Shown here: positions 9,501 through 17,626 of the stretch, piece after piece
Position numbering within the stretch: the first letter of the stretch is position 1
Layout: every line of letters starts with the position of its first letter
NCBI GenBank assembly: GCA_035296565.1
Contig: DATHAQ010000057.1
Location: forward strand, 1-40,902
DNA length: 40,902 nucleotides
Direction of reading: 5' to 3'
Origin: JACCZR01 sp035296565
GTDB lineage: Bacteria > Actinomycetota > Thermoleophilia > Solirubrobacterales > Thermoleophilaceae
Notes under the pieces: generated by a model
What the model saw: the letters and a program-made list of their open reading frames with translations, nothing else
Databases searched by the model: none
What the model was told of the DNA's origin: nothing
Program-made: the position numbers and the translations under genes

Positions 9501-9529
9501 GCACCCGCGCGCCTAGTCTGCGCGGGTGC
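9501..9529 (+). promoter_or_regulatory. Perfect hairpin covering the tgt start codon, with an embedded -10
   Basis: GCACCCGCGC (9501-9510) and GCGCGGGTGC (9520-9529) form a perfect 10-bp stem with a 9-nt loop. The loop contains TAGTCT (9514-9519), a -10-like hexamer 6 nt before the tgt GTG (9526-9528), which lies inside the right arm. It could end hsp20 transcription, although it has no U-run. In a read-through transcript it would hide the tgt start codon, whereas a leaderless tgt transcript would escape it. Confidence 0.5.
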
Positions 9530-10698
9530 CCGGCTTTCGTATCGACGCCCGCGACGGCTCCGCCCGCGCGGGCGTCCTGTCGTTGGCGCACGGCGAGGTC
9601 CGGACGCCCGCCTTCGTGCCGCTGGCCTCCACCGGCACGGTCAAGAGCCTCCATGCCGCCGAGGTGGCCGAGCTCGGCTACGAGATGGTCCTCGGCAACA
9701 CCTTCCACCTCTTCATCCGCCCGGGCGCCGAGCACGTGGCCGAGATGGGCGGCCTGCACGAGTTCATGGGCTGGTACCGGCCCATCATCACCGACTCGGG
9801 CGGCTTCCAGGTCTTCTCGCTGGGGCACGGGTCGGTGGCCGACGAGATCAAGCGCCGCCGCTCGCGCGACCAGAGCAAGGTGATCGACATCTCCGAGGAG
9901 GGCGTCCTGTTCAGGTCCTACCTCGACGGCTCCGAGCGCTTCATGGGTCCCGAGACCTCCATGGAGATCCAGGCGCTGCTGGGCGCGGACATCGCCCTCG
10001 CCTTCGACGAGTGCACGCCCGCCCACGCCGATCGCGATTACACGGCGCGCGCCACGCAACGCACCCACCGCTGGCTGGACCGCTGCGTGGCCTGGAGGCG
10101 CGAGCACCCGCAGCCGCGACAGCTGTTCATGGGCATCGTCCAGGGCGGCGTCCACGAGGACCTGCGAGCGGAGTCGGCCGAGCGCGTGGCCGCCGCGTCA
10201 CCCGAGGGCGTGGCGGTGGGCGGCTCCCTGGGGGAGACCAAGGAGGAGATGCACACGGTGGTCGGGTGGTCGCTGCGCGGGCTGCCCGAAGGGCCGCCCC
10301 GTCACCTGCTGGGCATCGGTGATGTGGACGACATCCTCAGCGCCGTCGCCGCCGGCATCGACACCTTCGACTGCGCCACCCCCACGCGGCTGGGCCGCCA
10401 CGGCACCGCGCTGGTCGCCGACCCCGAGGTCCGCTTCCGGCTCGACCTGGCCAAGGGGAGGTGGGCCGGATCACGCGAGCCGATCGCCCAGGGCTGTCCC
10501 TGCCCGGCCTGCCGGCAGCACACGCGCGGCTACATCCACTACCTGGTCCGCGCCGAGGAGCTGACCGGCGCCCGACTCGTGACCCTCCACAACCTGGTCT
10601 TCATGCAGGAGCTGATGAGCGGGATCCGGGACTCCGTGGCCGAGGGACGTCTCGGCGACTATTCGGCCCGCGTCCTGGCCGGCGAGGAGCCCTACTGA
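9526..10698 (+). CDS. tgt: tRNA-guanine(34) transglycosylase
   Basis: TGT (390 aa) exchanges guanine 34 for a queuine precursor in tRNAs with GUN anticodons. Seen: TPAFVPLASTGTVK near the start, ITDSGGFQVFSLG holding the active-site Asp, FDECTP, GIVQGGV, VGGSLGE and the C-terminal zinc site CPCPACRQHTRGYIHYL. The GTG start fits the family's N-terminus and has no Shine-Dalgarno site. The 3' end overlaps the convergent kinase gene by 7 nt. No preQ1 biosynthesis genes are adjacent. Confidence 0.96.
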   Translation: MPGFRIDARDGSARAGVLSLAHGEVRTPAFVPLASTGTVKSLHAAEVAELGYEMVLGNTFHLFIRPGAEHVAEMGGLHEFMGWYRPIITDSGGFQVFSLGHGSVADEIKRRRSRDQSKVIDISEEGVLFRSYLDGSERFMGPETSMEIQALLGADIALAFDECTPAHADRDYTARATQRTHRWLDRCVAWRREHPQPRQLFMGIVQGGVHEDLRAESAERVAAASPEGVAVGGSLGETKEEMHTVVGWSLRGLPEGPPRHLLGIGDVDDILSAVAAGIDTFDCATPTRLGRHGTALVADPEVRFRLDLAKGRWAGSREPIAQGCPCPACRQHTRGYIHYLVRAEELTGARLVTLHNLVFMQELMSGIRDSVAEGRLGDYSARVLAGEEPY

Positions 10699-11876
10699 AC
10701 CTTGCCGGTGTTGCGCTGGATCAGGTTGCGCAGCCCGTCGATCTGCTGTTGGACGTCGTCGCGATCCACCGGCTGGACCTGCGTCTCGCTTCCCGCAGAG
10801 AGGAGGGCGATGATCACGATCGCCGCCAGCGCCAGGATGGCGAGGATGGCTGCCATGCTGCCCCGGCCGCGCTTGCGCTGGGCCGGCTTCGCCTCACGCC
10901 GGCGGCTGGGAGCGGCGGTGCGCGGCGCCGCGGTGGCGGGGGCCTGGGTACGTCCCGTACGCATCGCCTGGGTTGCCGCGGTGACTCCGGTCAGCGCCTT
11001 GGTGGCGTCCTCGTCTGAGCCCAGCAGGGCGGTCGCGCCGGTGTCTTCTCCCTGCAGCCCCGCCTCCAGCGAGCGCGCCATATCCAGCGCCGAGGCGTAG
11101 CGGCTGGCGGGGTCGCGGGCCAGGCAGGCCCGCACGGCATCGTCGAGCTCGTGGGGCACGTCGGGGCGGTGGACGCCGATCGGCTCGACGTACTCCTCCT
11201 GCTGCTTGAGCGCCAGCTCGGTGAGCGAGCCGTACTCGTGCGGCAGGCGGCCGGCCAGGAACTGGTAGGCGCAGACCCCCAGCGAGTAGATGTCCGAGGC
11301 CGGCCCCGCCTCGTCGCCGCGGGCCTGCTCGGGGGAGAGGTAGGCGGCGGTGCCGAGCACCGAGCCGACCTGGGTCACCCGCGTCTGCTCGGCGGCCTTG
11401 GCGATGCCGAAGTCCGCCAGCTTGGTGGTGCCCGTCTCGTTGGCGACGAGCAGGTTGCCCGGCTTGACGTCGCGGTGCACCACGCCGGCGCGGTGGGCGT
11501 AGTCGAGGCCGTGACAGGCGTCGGCCACGATCCGCACCGAGTCCTCGACGTCCAGCAGCTTGTGCTCGCGCAACAGGTCGGCGCATGAGGGGCCCTCCAC
11601 GTACTCCATGACGATGTAGTGGCGGTGCGAGCCGTCGTCCTCGCCGGAGTCGAAGACCTGGACCACGTTGGGGTGCTGCAGGCGCGCTGCGGCCAGCGCC
11701 TCATTGCGAAAGCGGATGACGAACGCCTCGTCCTCGGCCAAGTGCTCGGCGAGCAGCTTGATGGCGACCGAGCGCTCGAGCACGGTGTCGGTGGCGAGGA
11801 ACACGGTGGACATGCCCCCGGCACCGAGCCGGCGGTCGACGCGGTAGCGCCCGGCGACTTCCTGGGGCGTGCTCAT
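10692..11876 (-). CDS. Membrane Ser/Thr protein kinase without PASTA repeats
   Basis: Hanks-type kinase (394 aa). The catalytic domain is complete: glycine loop GAGGMSTV (18-25), K40, E59, HRDVKPGN with D136, DFG at 155-157, and an activation loop with several Thr ending in GTAAYLSPEQ. A Thr/Ala/Pro and basic linker (280-340) leads to one membrane helix (about 341-362). Only about 30 residues follow outside, so the PASTA sensor domains of PknB types are missing. ATG start overlaps the upstream lipoprotein stop as ATGA. It is the last gene of a three-gene minus-strand operon with the lipoprotein and a phosphoesterase. Its substrates are unknown. Confidence 0.93.
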   Translation of the reverse strand: MSTPQEVAGRYRVDRRLGAGGMSTVFLATDTVLERSVAIKLLAEHLAEDEAFVIRFRNEALAAARLQHPNVVQVFDSGEDDGSHRHYIVMEYVEGPSCADLLREHKLLDVEDSVRIVADACHGLDYAHRAGVVHRDVKPGNLLVANETGTTKLADFGIAKAAEQTRVTQVGSVLGTAAYLSPEQARGDEAGPASDIYSLGVCAYQFLAGRLPHEYGSLTELALKQQEEYVEPIGVHRPDVPHELDDAVRACLARDPASRYASALDMARSLEAGLQGEDTGATALLGSDEDATKALTGVTAATQAMRTGRTQAPATAAPRTAAPSRRREAKPAQRKRGRGSMAAILAILALAAIVIIALLSAGSETQVQPVDRDDVQQQIDGLRNLIQRNTGKVQ

Positions 11877-12472
11877 CCGTCCCCTCGTGGCACTAGCGCA
11901 CCGGCGCCGGTGCCTCCGCCGGGCGAGGCCTCGGGCGTGATGCCCGGTGTGCCGCCGGTCCCGCTGTTGTCCTTGCCCTTGGGCTTGGGCTTGGGCTTGG
12001 CCTCGTCCTTTTTCTCGGGCTCCGGCTTCGGTGTGGTCTCGGTGGTGGTCGGGGGTGGCGTGGTTTCCGTGGTGGTCGGGGGAGGCGGGGCCTCGGTGGT
12101 CGTGGGCGGCGGCGTGGTCTCGGCGGTGGTGTCCTTCTTCTTGTCCTCGGCCTCCTGACGGCGCTTGTCGCACTCCTGCTCGGAGAGCGTCCGGAGCTTC
12201 GTGAAGCTCTCCTCGAGAGCTGTGCGAAGGTCGGCGTCGGTGTCGTCGGGGAGCGAGTCGATCTGCTTCTGGATGGCAGGCACGGACTCGTCGAGCACGT
12301 CCTCGCACGCTCCAACGCTGCCCTGATCGAGCCGGCGCTGGACGGCACCGAGCTCGGCGAGCAGCCCCGAGGCGGTCGTGGACGGGACTCCCTTGCCCTT
12401 GTCGTCCCCGCCGCAGGCGCCCAGAACCATGGCGGCCACGCAGAGGATGGGAACGAGGAAGCGCACTGTCAT
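11873..12472 (-). CDS. T/P-rich lipoprotein of unknown function
   Basis: Predicted lipoprotein (199 aa): signal peptide with lipobox VLGAC, Cys20 being the lipidated residue. A helical, charged domain (about 37-122) has two further Cys, GACED and QECDK, that could form a disulfide. It is followed by a wall-spanning-like stretch of PPPTTTE units (about 123-150) and a Lys/Pro then Gly-rich tail. I do not recognise the domain. It sits between the phosphoesterase and the kinase with ATGA overlaps on both sides, so it is made together with the kinase and could act with its short outer segment; that link is inference. Confidence 0.8.
   Translation of the reverse strand: MTVRFLVPILCVAAMVLGACGGDDKGKGVPSTTASGLLAELGAVQRRLDQGSVGACEDVLDESVPAIQKQIDSLPDDTDADLRTALEESFTKLRTLSEQECDKRRQEAEDKKKDTTAETTPPPTTTEAPPPPTTTETTPPPTTTETTPKPEPEKKDEAKPKPKPKGKDNSGTGGTPGITPEASPGGGTGAGALVPRGDG
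12033..12134 (-). repeat. 27-bp tandem repeat encoding PPPTTTE units
   Basis: Nearly four imperfect 27-bp units (12033-12059, 12060-12086, 12087-12113 and a partial one) lie inside the lipoprotein gene and encode the Pro/Thr spacer. Such in-frame repeats can change copy number between strains and so change the length of the spacer. Confidence 0.75.
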
Positions 12473-13194
12473 TGACCTGTATAGAGACGATCGCCCAGGA
12501 CGGGAGGCAGTCCGGCGTCCTGGATGGCCTTGGCGGCCTGCTCGATGGGGTACTCCACCCGCCGCCAGGAGGCCGTCCAGGCCCCGGTGTCAAGCAGCAT
12601 CCAAGCCGCGCGCGGGTCGCCGTCGCGGGGTTGTCCGACCCCGCCGGGGTTGAGCAGCCAGCGGCCCTCCGAGAGGTCGGCGTCCGAGCCCCCTGCGGCC
12701 TGGGCGCCCGTCACCTTGCCGCCGTCGTCGTCCCGAAACCACAGCGCGACGTGAGAGTGGCCCACCGCCCCCACCCGCCGGGCCATCAGCGGCAGGCACT
12801 CCTCGGCCTGCCAGGTCGAGAGGACGTACTCCCAGACGGGGTCGCGCGGGCTCGCGTGATAGAGCGCCACCGCCGGCTTCTCGTCGTCGGGGTCAAGGGC
12901 GCGCAGCCACTCGAGGGCGTCGGCGCTGATGTTCTCGCGGGTCCAAGCGGCGGCGGCGGCGGCGGCGGAGCTGAAGTCTCCGATGTCGATGTCCCCTGTC
13001 ACCACCAGGTCGTGGTTTCCCGCAAGAACCCGGTCGCACACTTCCCTGGCCAGGGCCACGCACTCGTCGGGCTGGGCCCCATAGCCGACCAGGTCGCCAA
13101 GGCACCAGACCTCCTCGGCACCGCTGTTGCGCACGTCGGCCATCACGGCCTCGAAGGCGGGCAGGTTGCCGTGCACATCCGAGAGCAGGGCCAC
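12469..13194 (-). CDS. Calcineurin-like metallophosphoesterase
   Basis: Metallophosphoesterase of the YfcE/Ser-Thr phosphatase-like type (241 aa from GTG 13194). Metal-binding motifs are visible in order: LSDVHGN, GDLVGYG, GNHD, an H in LYHASP and GHSH. A run of seven Ala (SSAAAAAAAW) is coded by a GCG-rich tract. The start could instead be ATG at 13254, which would add 20 residues and overlap the divergent M48 gene's start; 13194 is preferred because it places the first strand at the N-terminus. The stop overlaps the lipoprotein ATG. A phosphatase encoded with a kinase is suggestive, but its substrate is unknown. Confidence 0.88.
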   Translation of the reverse strand: MALLSDVHGNLPAFEAVMADVRNSGAEEVWCLGDLVGYGAQPDECVALAREVCDRVLAGNHDLVVTGDIDIGDFSSAAAAAAAWTRENISADALEWLRALDPDDEKPAVALYHASPRDPVWEYVLSTWQAEECLPLMARRVGAVGHSHVALWFRDDDGGKVTGAQAAGGSDADLSEGRWLLNPGGVGQPRDGDPRAAWMLLDTGAWTASWRRVEYPIEQAAKAIQDAGLPPVLGDRLYTGQ

Positions 13195-13227
13195 CTTCGT
13201 GGGGGCCGCTCCCGGATTGTCGGTGTC

Positions 13228-13245
13228 TACAGTGTCGGCGGAATG
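13228..13245 (+). promoter_or_regulatory. -10-like element of the M48 protease gene
   Basis: TACAGT (13228-13233) lies 9 nt before the ATG at 13243 and no ribosome binding site is present, so the transcript would have an almost absent leader. The short divergent region with the phosphoesterase must hold both promoters. Confidence 0.35.
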
Positions 13246-14475
13246 AGCAGGCATCGCTCGCGGCTGTCGCTGGCGCTCGTGGCGACCGCGGCAGCGGCCG
13301 GTGTCGCCACGTTCCTCTTGCGTCCTCGAGGCGGCCTCATCGACGCGGCCGCGGTGGATCCGACAGCCTACTTCAGCGCGGCCGAGCTTCAACGCGCCAA
13401 CGACTTCCGCGATCCCCAGCGGCTGATCGGGCTCGCCTCGATCGGGGTGAGCGGCGTCACCCTCGCCGTGCTCAGCCTGCGCCCGCCGGCCGCGGTCCGA
13501 CGCCTGATGACGCGGGCGGACCGGCGCCCCTGGCTGGGGGCCGCGGGGGTGGGGGCCGGCCTGGCGCTCGTCCTCACCGCCGTGGGGCTCCCGCTTTCGG
13601 CGGTGGCCCATCAGCGCGCGGTGGACGTGGGGCTGTCGACCCGGTCCTGGCCTGGGTGGGTGGGCGACGTAGGCCTGTCGACTGCCATCGAGCTGCCACT
13701 GGCGGCCGGCGGCGGTGTGCTCGCACTGGCCCTCGTGAGGCGCTTTCGGCGCCGCTGGTGGCTGCCCGCCGCCGGGGTGATAGTGGCCCTGGGGGTGGCC
13801 AGCGTGTTCCTGGTGCCGATCCTGGTCGAGCCGTTGTTCAACAAGTTCGAACCGCTGCCCGGGGGCCCGCTGAGGACGGAGGTCGTGCGGCTGGCCGACC
13901 GGGCGGGGATCGACGTGGGAGAGGTGTTCCGGGTGGATGCGAGCAAGCGCACCACCGGCGCCAATGCGTACGTGGGCGGTCTGGGCTCCACCAAGCGGGT
14001 GGTGCTCTACGACAACCTCATCGAGGACTTCTCGCCCGACCAGGTGCGCTCGGTGGTGGCCCACGAGATGGGGCACGTGAAGCACGGCGACCTGCGGCGG
14101 GGCCTCCTGTGGCTGGCGATCGTGGCGCTGCCCGCGGCGCTGCTCGTGCAGCGCCTGACCGAGCGTATGGCGGGCCCACCGGAGCGAGACAGCGGGCCTT
14201 CGGTGCTACCGGCGCTGGCCCTGTCGCTGGCGCTGGTGTCGTTCGCGGTGGGCTGCGCGGGCAACGTGCTCTCCCGCCGGGTGGAGGCCTCGGCCGACGC
14301 CTTCGCGCTGCGAATCACCGGCGAGCCGGCGGCCTTCATCGCGCTCGAGCGGCGGCTGGCGACGAGCAACGTCGCGCAGCCCAAGCCGCCGGCCCTGACC
14401 CAGCTGCTGTTCGGGACCCACCCGACGACCGTGGAGCGGATCGGGGTGGGCGAGGCCTTCGCCAGGTCGCGGTAG
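13243..14475 (+). CDS. Ste24-like M48 family membrane zinc metalloprotease
   Basis: M48 protease (410 aa) of the CAAX-prenyl-protease/Ste24 type. The zinc motif HEMGH is at residues 274-278 (VVAHEMGHVKHGD) and the third ligand lies in EASADAFAL. Several membrane helices surround it (about 8-26, 65-82, 98-120, 145-165, 178-200, 287-305, 325-345). The segment NKFEPLPGGPLR before the catalytic domain is typical of Ste24 homologues. It likely degrades or processes membrane proteins. The gene is divergent from the phosphoesterase. Confidence 0.92.
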   Translation: MSRHRSRLSLALVATAAAAGVATFLLRPRGGLIDAAAVDPTAYFSAAELQRANDFRDPQRLIGLASIGVSGVTLAVLSLRPPAAVRRLMTRADRRPWLGAAGVGAGLALVLTAVGLPLSAVAHQRAVDVGLSTRSWPGWVGDVGLSTAIELPLAAGGGVLALALVRRFRRRWWLPAAGVIVALGVASVFLVPILVEPLFNKFEPLPGGPLRTEVVRLADRAGIDVGEVFRVDASKRTTGANAYVGGLGSTKRVVLYDNLIEDFSPDQVRSVVAHEMGHVKHGDLRRGLLWLAIVALPAALLVQRLTERMAGPPERDSGPSVLPALALSLALVSFAVGCAGNVLSRRVEASADAFALRITGEPAAFIALERRLATSNVAQPKPPALTQLLFGTHPTTVERIGVGEAFARSR

Positions 14476-14486
14476 AGCGACCCGGC

Positions 14487-14534
14487 GCCCGGACACGAGC
14501 TTCAGGGCCGGGCAAGGGAGTCACCCGTCCGGGC
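14487..14534. terminator. Possible bidirectional terminator between convergent genes
   Basis: GCCCGGAC (14487-14494) is perfectly repeated in inverted form as GTCCGGGC (14527-14534), with other G/C-rich pairings between them. It lies in the 97-nt gap between the convergent M48 and DUF3467 genes. There is no T-run, so termination is inferred from position. Confidence 0.35.
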
Positions 14535-14572
14535 GACGATGCCGGCCCCTGCCTCCTGCCTTCGCCGGCTCG

Positions 14573-14911
14573 CTAGGTCTCGGTCGAGCTGCCCCCGCCC
14601 GGCCCCGGCTCGTCAGGGTCGCGCTGGCTGCCGAACTCGGGCAGGTCGCGGATGCCCTCGCGGGTCTTCCACTTGGAGAAGTTGTCCTCCATGGCGTCGA
14701 TCAGCTCGCGCATGAAGCGCGGCGCCAGGTTCACGCGCGAGACCACCACCCCGGGCACCTCGCCCTCCTCGACCTCGTGGTCGAGGCGGATGAAAGTCAG
14801 CGAGAACTCGTAGTCGGAGTGGCTGACGTTGGCGAAGTTCGCGTAGACCCCCGCCATCGTCTCGGGATCGGCGTGGATGGAGAGCTGGCGCTCTTGGTCT
14901 TCGTCGGGCAT
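14573..14911 (-). CDS. DUF3467 family protein
   Basis: Small acidic protein (112 aa). The pattern YANFANVSHSDYEFSLTFIRLD, then VVSRVNLAPRFMRELIDAMEDNFSKWK, matches the DUF3467 family, which has no known function. A disordered Asp/Glu/Pro/Gly tail follows residue 95. The ATG at 14911 is chosen because GATACT (14918-14923, read on the minus strand) lies 6 nt upstream and the conserved region starts soon after; an upstream extension would run across rlmH. Divergent from rlmH by 39 nt. Confidence 0.8.
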   Translation of the reverse strand: MPDEDQERQLSIHADPETMAGVYANFANVSHSDYEFSLTFIRLDHEVEEGEVPGVVVSRVNLAPRFMRELIDAMEDNFSKWKTREGIRDLPEFGSQRDPDEPGPGGGSSTET

Positions 14912-14917
14912 CGACCC

Positions 14918-14923
14918 AGTATC
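14918..14923 (-). promoter_or_regulatory. -10 element of the DUF3467 gene
   Basis: On the minus strand GATACT ends 6 nt before the ATG at 14911, with no Shine-Dalgarno site. This predicts a leaderless transcript. Confidence 0.45.
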
Positions 14924-14950
14924 GCGGATAGCATCCGGGCGCACTCGCCC

Positions 14951-15358
14951 ATGCGGATCCTCGTCCTCGCCGTCGGCCGGCTGCGCCCGCCCTACGTGGA
15001 CGACGTGCAGCATTACCAGCGTCTGCTGGCGGGCCTCGCGCGCGTGGAGTTCAGCGAGCTGCGCAAGAGCGACGACGTGGCCAAGCGCATCCCCGACCGG
15101 GCTTATGTGTGCCTGCTCCACCACGACGGCCGGACATTCGACTCACCCGGCTTCTCACGCTTCCTGGAGGAGCGCCGGATGGAGGGCCGTGACCTGTGCT
15201 TCGTCATCGGGGGCCCGCGCGGCCTGAGCCTCGACCGCTGCGACACCAAGCTCTCGCTCGGGCCCATGACCCTGCCCCACCAGCTCGCGCGCGTGGTGCT
15301 GCTCGAGCAGCTGCTCCGCGGGCACAAGATCCTCGCCAACGAGCCGTATCACTATTGA
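14951..15358 (+). CDS. rlmH: 23S rRNA (pseudouridine1915-N3)-methyltransferase
   Basis: RlmH (135 aa, shorter than the usual 155), a SPOUT-class enzyme that methylates pseudouridine 1915 of 23S rRNA using SAM. Characteristic are FVIGGPRGL (SAM-binding knot loop), LSLGPMTLPHQLARVVLLEQL and the C-terminal PYHY. The shortness comes from the middle (around residues 35-55), where the usual KGE-type segment is trimmed. ATG start; a -10-like TAGCAT is 16 nt upstream. The stop overlaps a possible TTG start of argS. Confidence 0.93.
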   Translation: MRILVLAVGRLRPPYVDDVQHYQRLLAGLARVEFSELRKSDDVAKRIPDRAYVCLLHHDGRTFDSPGFSRFLEERRMEGRDLCFVIGGPRGLSLDRCDTKLSLGPMTLPHQLARVVLLEQLLRGHKILANEPYHY

Positions 15359-15366
15359 TTGAGAGC

Positions 15367-16959
15367 GTGTCCGACCCGATCTCCGAGCTCTCGGACTCCG
15401 TCCGGGTCGCGGCGGCCCGCGTGCGTGGCGCCGAGCTGCCCCAGGCGCCAACCCTGGAGCGTCCACCGCGCCCCGAGATGGGCGACTACTCGACCAACGC
15501 GGCGATGCTGCTGGCTCCGACGCTCGGCGAGCCCCCGCGTGACATCGCCTCCCGGGTGGCCGATGAGCTGACCGGGGCGATGGGGGAGGCGCTGGAGCGA
15601 GCCGAGGTGGCCGGCCCGGGCTTCGTGAACCTCCACATGGCCGACCGCTGGTACCTCGACGCCATGACCTCGGCGCTGGATGCCGGCCCCGACTGGGGCG
15701 CCGGCAAGCCGTCCGCTCCGGAGCGCCAGCTGGTGGAGTTCGTGAGCGCGAACCCCACGGGGCCGATCACGGTGGCCGCCGGGCGCCACGCCGCCTACGG
15801 CGACGCGCTCTCGCGCATCCTGGCCTTCGCCGGCCACGAGGTCGAGCGCGAGTACTACGTCAACGACTACGGCACCCAGGTGCGGCTGTTCGAGGAGTCG
15901 ATCCGCACCCGCGCCAAGGGCGAGGAGCCGCCCGAGGGCGCATACCGCGGCGCGTACGTGACCGAGCTGGCCGAGCGCCTGGACCCGGATGCGGACGATC
16001 TGGCCGGTCGGGGCGTGGCCGCGATGATGGAGCAGGTCGAGGCCACGCTCGAGCGCTTCCGCGTAAGGATGGACCGCTTCTTCTCCGAGCGCTCCCTGCA
16101 CGAGGGCGGCGCCATCGCGCGCGAACTGGATCTCCTCGAGGAGCGCGACCACGTCTATTCCCATGAGGGGGCGGTGTGGCTGCGCAGCACGTCGCTGGGG
16201 GACGACAAGGACCGCGTGCTGATGCGCTCCACAGGTGAGCTGACCTACTACGCCGCCGACATCGCCTACCACCAGGACAAGCTCGAGCGGGGCTACGACC
16301 GCGTGATCGACGTGCTGGGCGCCGATCACCACGGGTACGTCGGCCGCGTGCTCGCCGCCTGGAAGGCCCTCGGCGGCGACCCGGAGCGAATCGAGTTCCT
16401 GATCATGCAGCTCGTCAACCTCATGGAGCGCGGCGAGCGCGTGCAGATGAGCAAGCGCGAGGGCGAGTTCGTCACCCTCGACGACCTACTGGACGACATC
16501 GGGGTCGATGCGGCCCGCTGGTTCCTGCTGCAGCGCAGCCACGAGACGACCCTCGACCTGGACCTCGAGCTGGCCCGCTCGCAGTCCCAGGACAACCCGG
16601 TCTACTACGTCCAGTACGCCCACGCGCGTATCGCCAGTATCCTGCGGCGGGCGGGCGAGGAGAAGGTCGCCGCGGCCTCGGCGGAGGCCGGCCACCCCCT
16701 GCATCCGTCGACCAAGCTGGTGATCAAGCGGCTCTTGGAGCTGCCAACCGAGGTGGCCGAGGCCGCCGCGCGCCGCGCTCCCCACCGGCTGACCGCCTAC
16801 GCGCACGAGACCGCGCAGGACTTCTCGGCCTTCTACCGCGACTGCAAGGTGCTTAACAACCCCAACGAGCGGGCCCGTCTGGCGCTCTGCATCGAGACCA
16901 AGGCGGTGCTGGCCCGCTGTCTGGACCTCCTGGGTGTGGAGGCGCCGGAGGAGATGTAG
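15367..16959 (+). CDS. argS: Arginyl-tRNA synthetase with altered HIGH motif
   Basis: Class I ArgRS (530 aa). The N-terminal add-on domain (about 1-95), VEFVSANPTGP, the EYYVNDYGTQ strand, ADHHGYVGRV, the VQMSKREGEFVTLDDLL (KMSKS) loop and the C-terminal DALR anticodon-binding domain are all present. The HIGH signature, expected as HVGH right after NPTGP, reads TVAA (residues 135-138), so both histidines are missing. The start is GTG 15367; TTG at 15355, overlapping the rlmH stop, is an alternative adding four residues. Synteny and otherwise intact domains suggest a working enzyme. Whether another argS exists outside the window is unknown. Confidence 0.93.
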   Translation: MSDPISELSDSVRVAAARVRGAELPQAPTLERPPRPEMGDYSTNAAMLLAPTLGEPPRDIASRVADELTGAMGEALERAEVAGPGFVNLHMADRWYLDAMTSALDAGPDWGAGKPSAPERQLVEFVSANPTGPITVAAGRHAAYGDALSRILAFAGHEVEREYYVNDYGTQVRLFEESIRTRAKGEEPPEGAYRGAYVTELAERLDPDADDLAGRGVAAMMEQVEATLERFRVRMDRFFSERSLHEGGAIARELDLLEERDHVYSHEGAVWLRSTSLGDDKDRVLMRSTGELTYYAADIAYHQDKLERGYDRVIDVLGADHHGYVGRVLAAWKALGGDPERIEFLIMQLVNLMERGERVQMSKREGEFVTLDDLLDDIGVDAARWFLLQRSHETTLDLDLELARSQSQDNPVYYVQYAHARIASILRRAGEEKVAAASAEAGHPLHPSTKLVIKRLLELPTEVAEAAARRAPHRLTAYAHETAQDFSAFYRDCKVLNNPNERARLALCIETKAVLARCLDLLGVEAPEEM

Positions 16960-16963
16960 GGCC

Positions 16964-17626
16964 CTAGCCGGCCAGGGTCAGGCCGAGCAGGGCGAGGGCC
17001 AGCGCGAGGTCGGGATCATCCTCCTCGAGCGGCTCCGAGCTTCCCACCACTTCGGTCGGCTCGAAGATCGCCCAGTTGTGGATGTCGTCGCCGAGCCGCG
17101 ACCGGTAGGTCACCCCCGCGAACTGCGGTCCGCCGTCCTCGGCGCGGCACTCGAAGACGACCCGGCTCACGGCCTGGGTGGTGCTCCGTGGCACCCGGCG
17201 CCGGATCGCCGAGGCGTCGAGGTCGCCGAGGACCAGCCGTGAGCGCAGGTAGGCCAGCGACCGCGAGGCGCCGACCTGGGCGTAGTCCCCGTCGAGCGTC
17301 GCCTCGCCGACGGCCCGGTCGTGCAGCCATTCCGCAGGCACCGAGCCCGGCGGCGGCGCGTCGTCGCCGTCGCCGTCCTCGATCTCACCGAGCGCGGCCA
17401 CCAGCGCCGGGTCGGGCCGGAACCGGGCCAGCGTCTCGAGGAAGGCCCCGACGCGCTCCGTGCTTGCGTAGAGGACGCGGAACTCCCCGCGGGGGTCGTC
17501 GTAGCGGTTCCCGAACGTGCCGTCGTTGCCGGCGTAGGCCCAGTCGGGCCATGCCCAGGCGTCCGGGCGGCGCGCCAGCCGGTGGACGGGGCCGCCAGCC
17601 GTCACGGCCTCTATGTCGCAGCTCAT
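16964..17626 (-). CDS. RES domain toxin
   Basis: RES-domain protein (220 aa), the toxin of a RES/Xre toxin-antitoxin pair. Characterised relatives (MbcT, ParT) are NAD-degrading or ADP-ribosylating enzymes. Candidate active-site residues are R16 (HRLAR), Y53/S55 (LYAS), E64 (AFLETL) and the Ser of the late GVTYRSRLG. An acidic Pro/Gly linker lies in the middle and an Asp/Leu-rich tail follows. The ATG overlaps the antitoxin stop as ATGA. The gene converges on argS with only 4 nt between stops. Confidence 0.85.
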   Translation of the reverse strand: MSCDIEAVTAGGPVHRLARRPDAWAWPDWAYAGNDGTFGNRYDDPRGEFRVLYASTERVGAFLETLARFRPDPALVAALGEIEDGDGDDAPPPGSVPAEWLHDRAVGEATLDGDYAQVGASRSLAYLRSRLVLGDLDASAIRRRVPRSTTQAVSRVVFECRAEDGGPQFAGVTYRSRLGDDIHNWAIFEPTEVVGSSEPLEEDDPDLALALALLGLTLAG

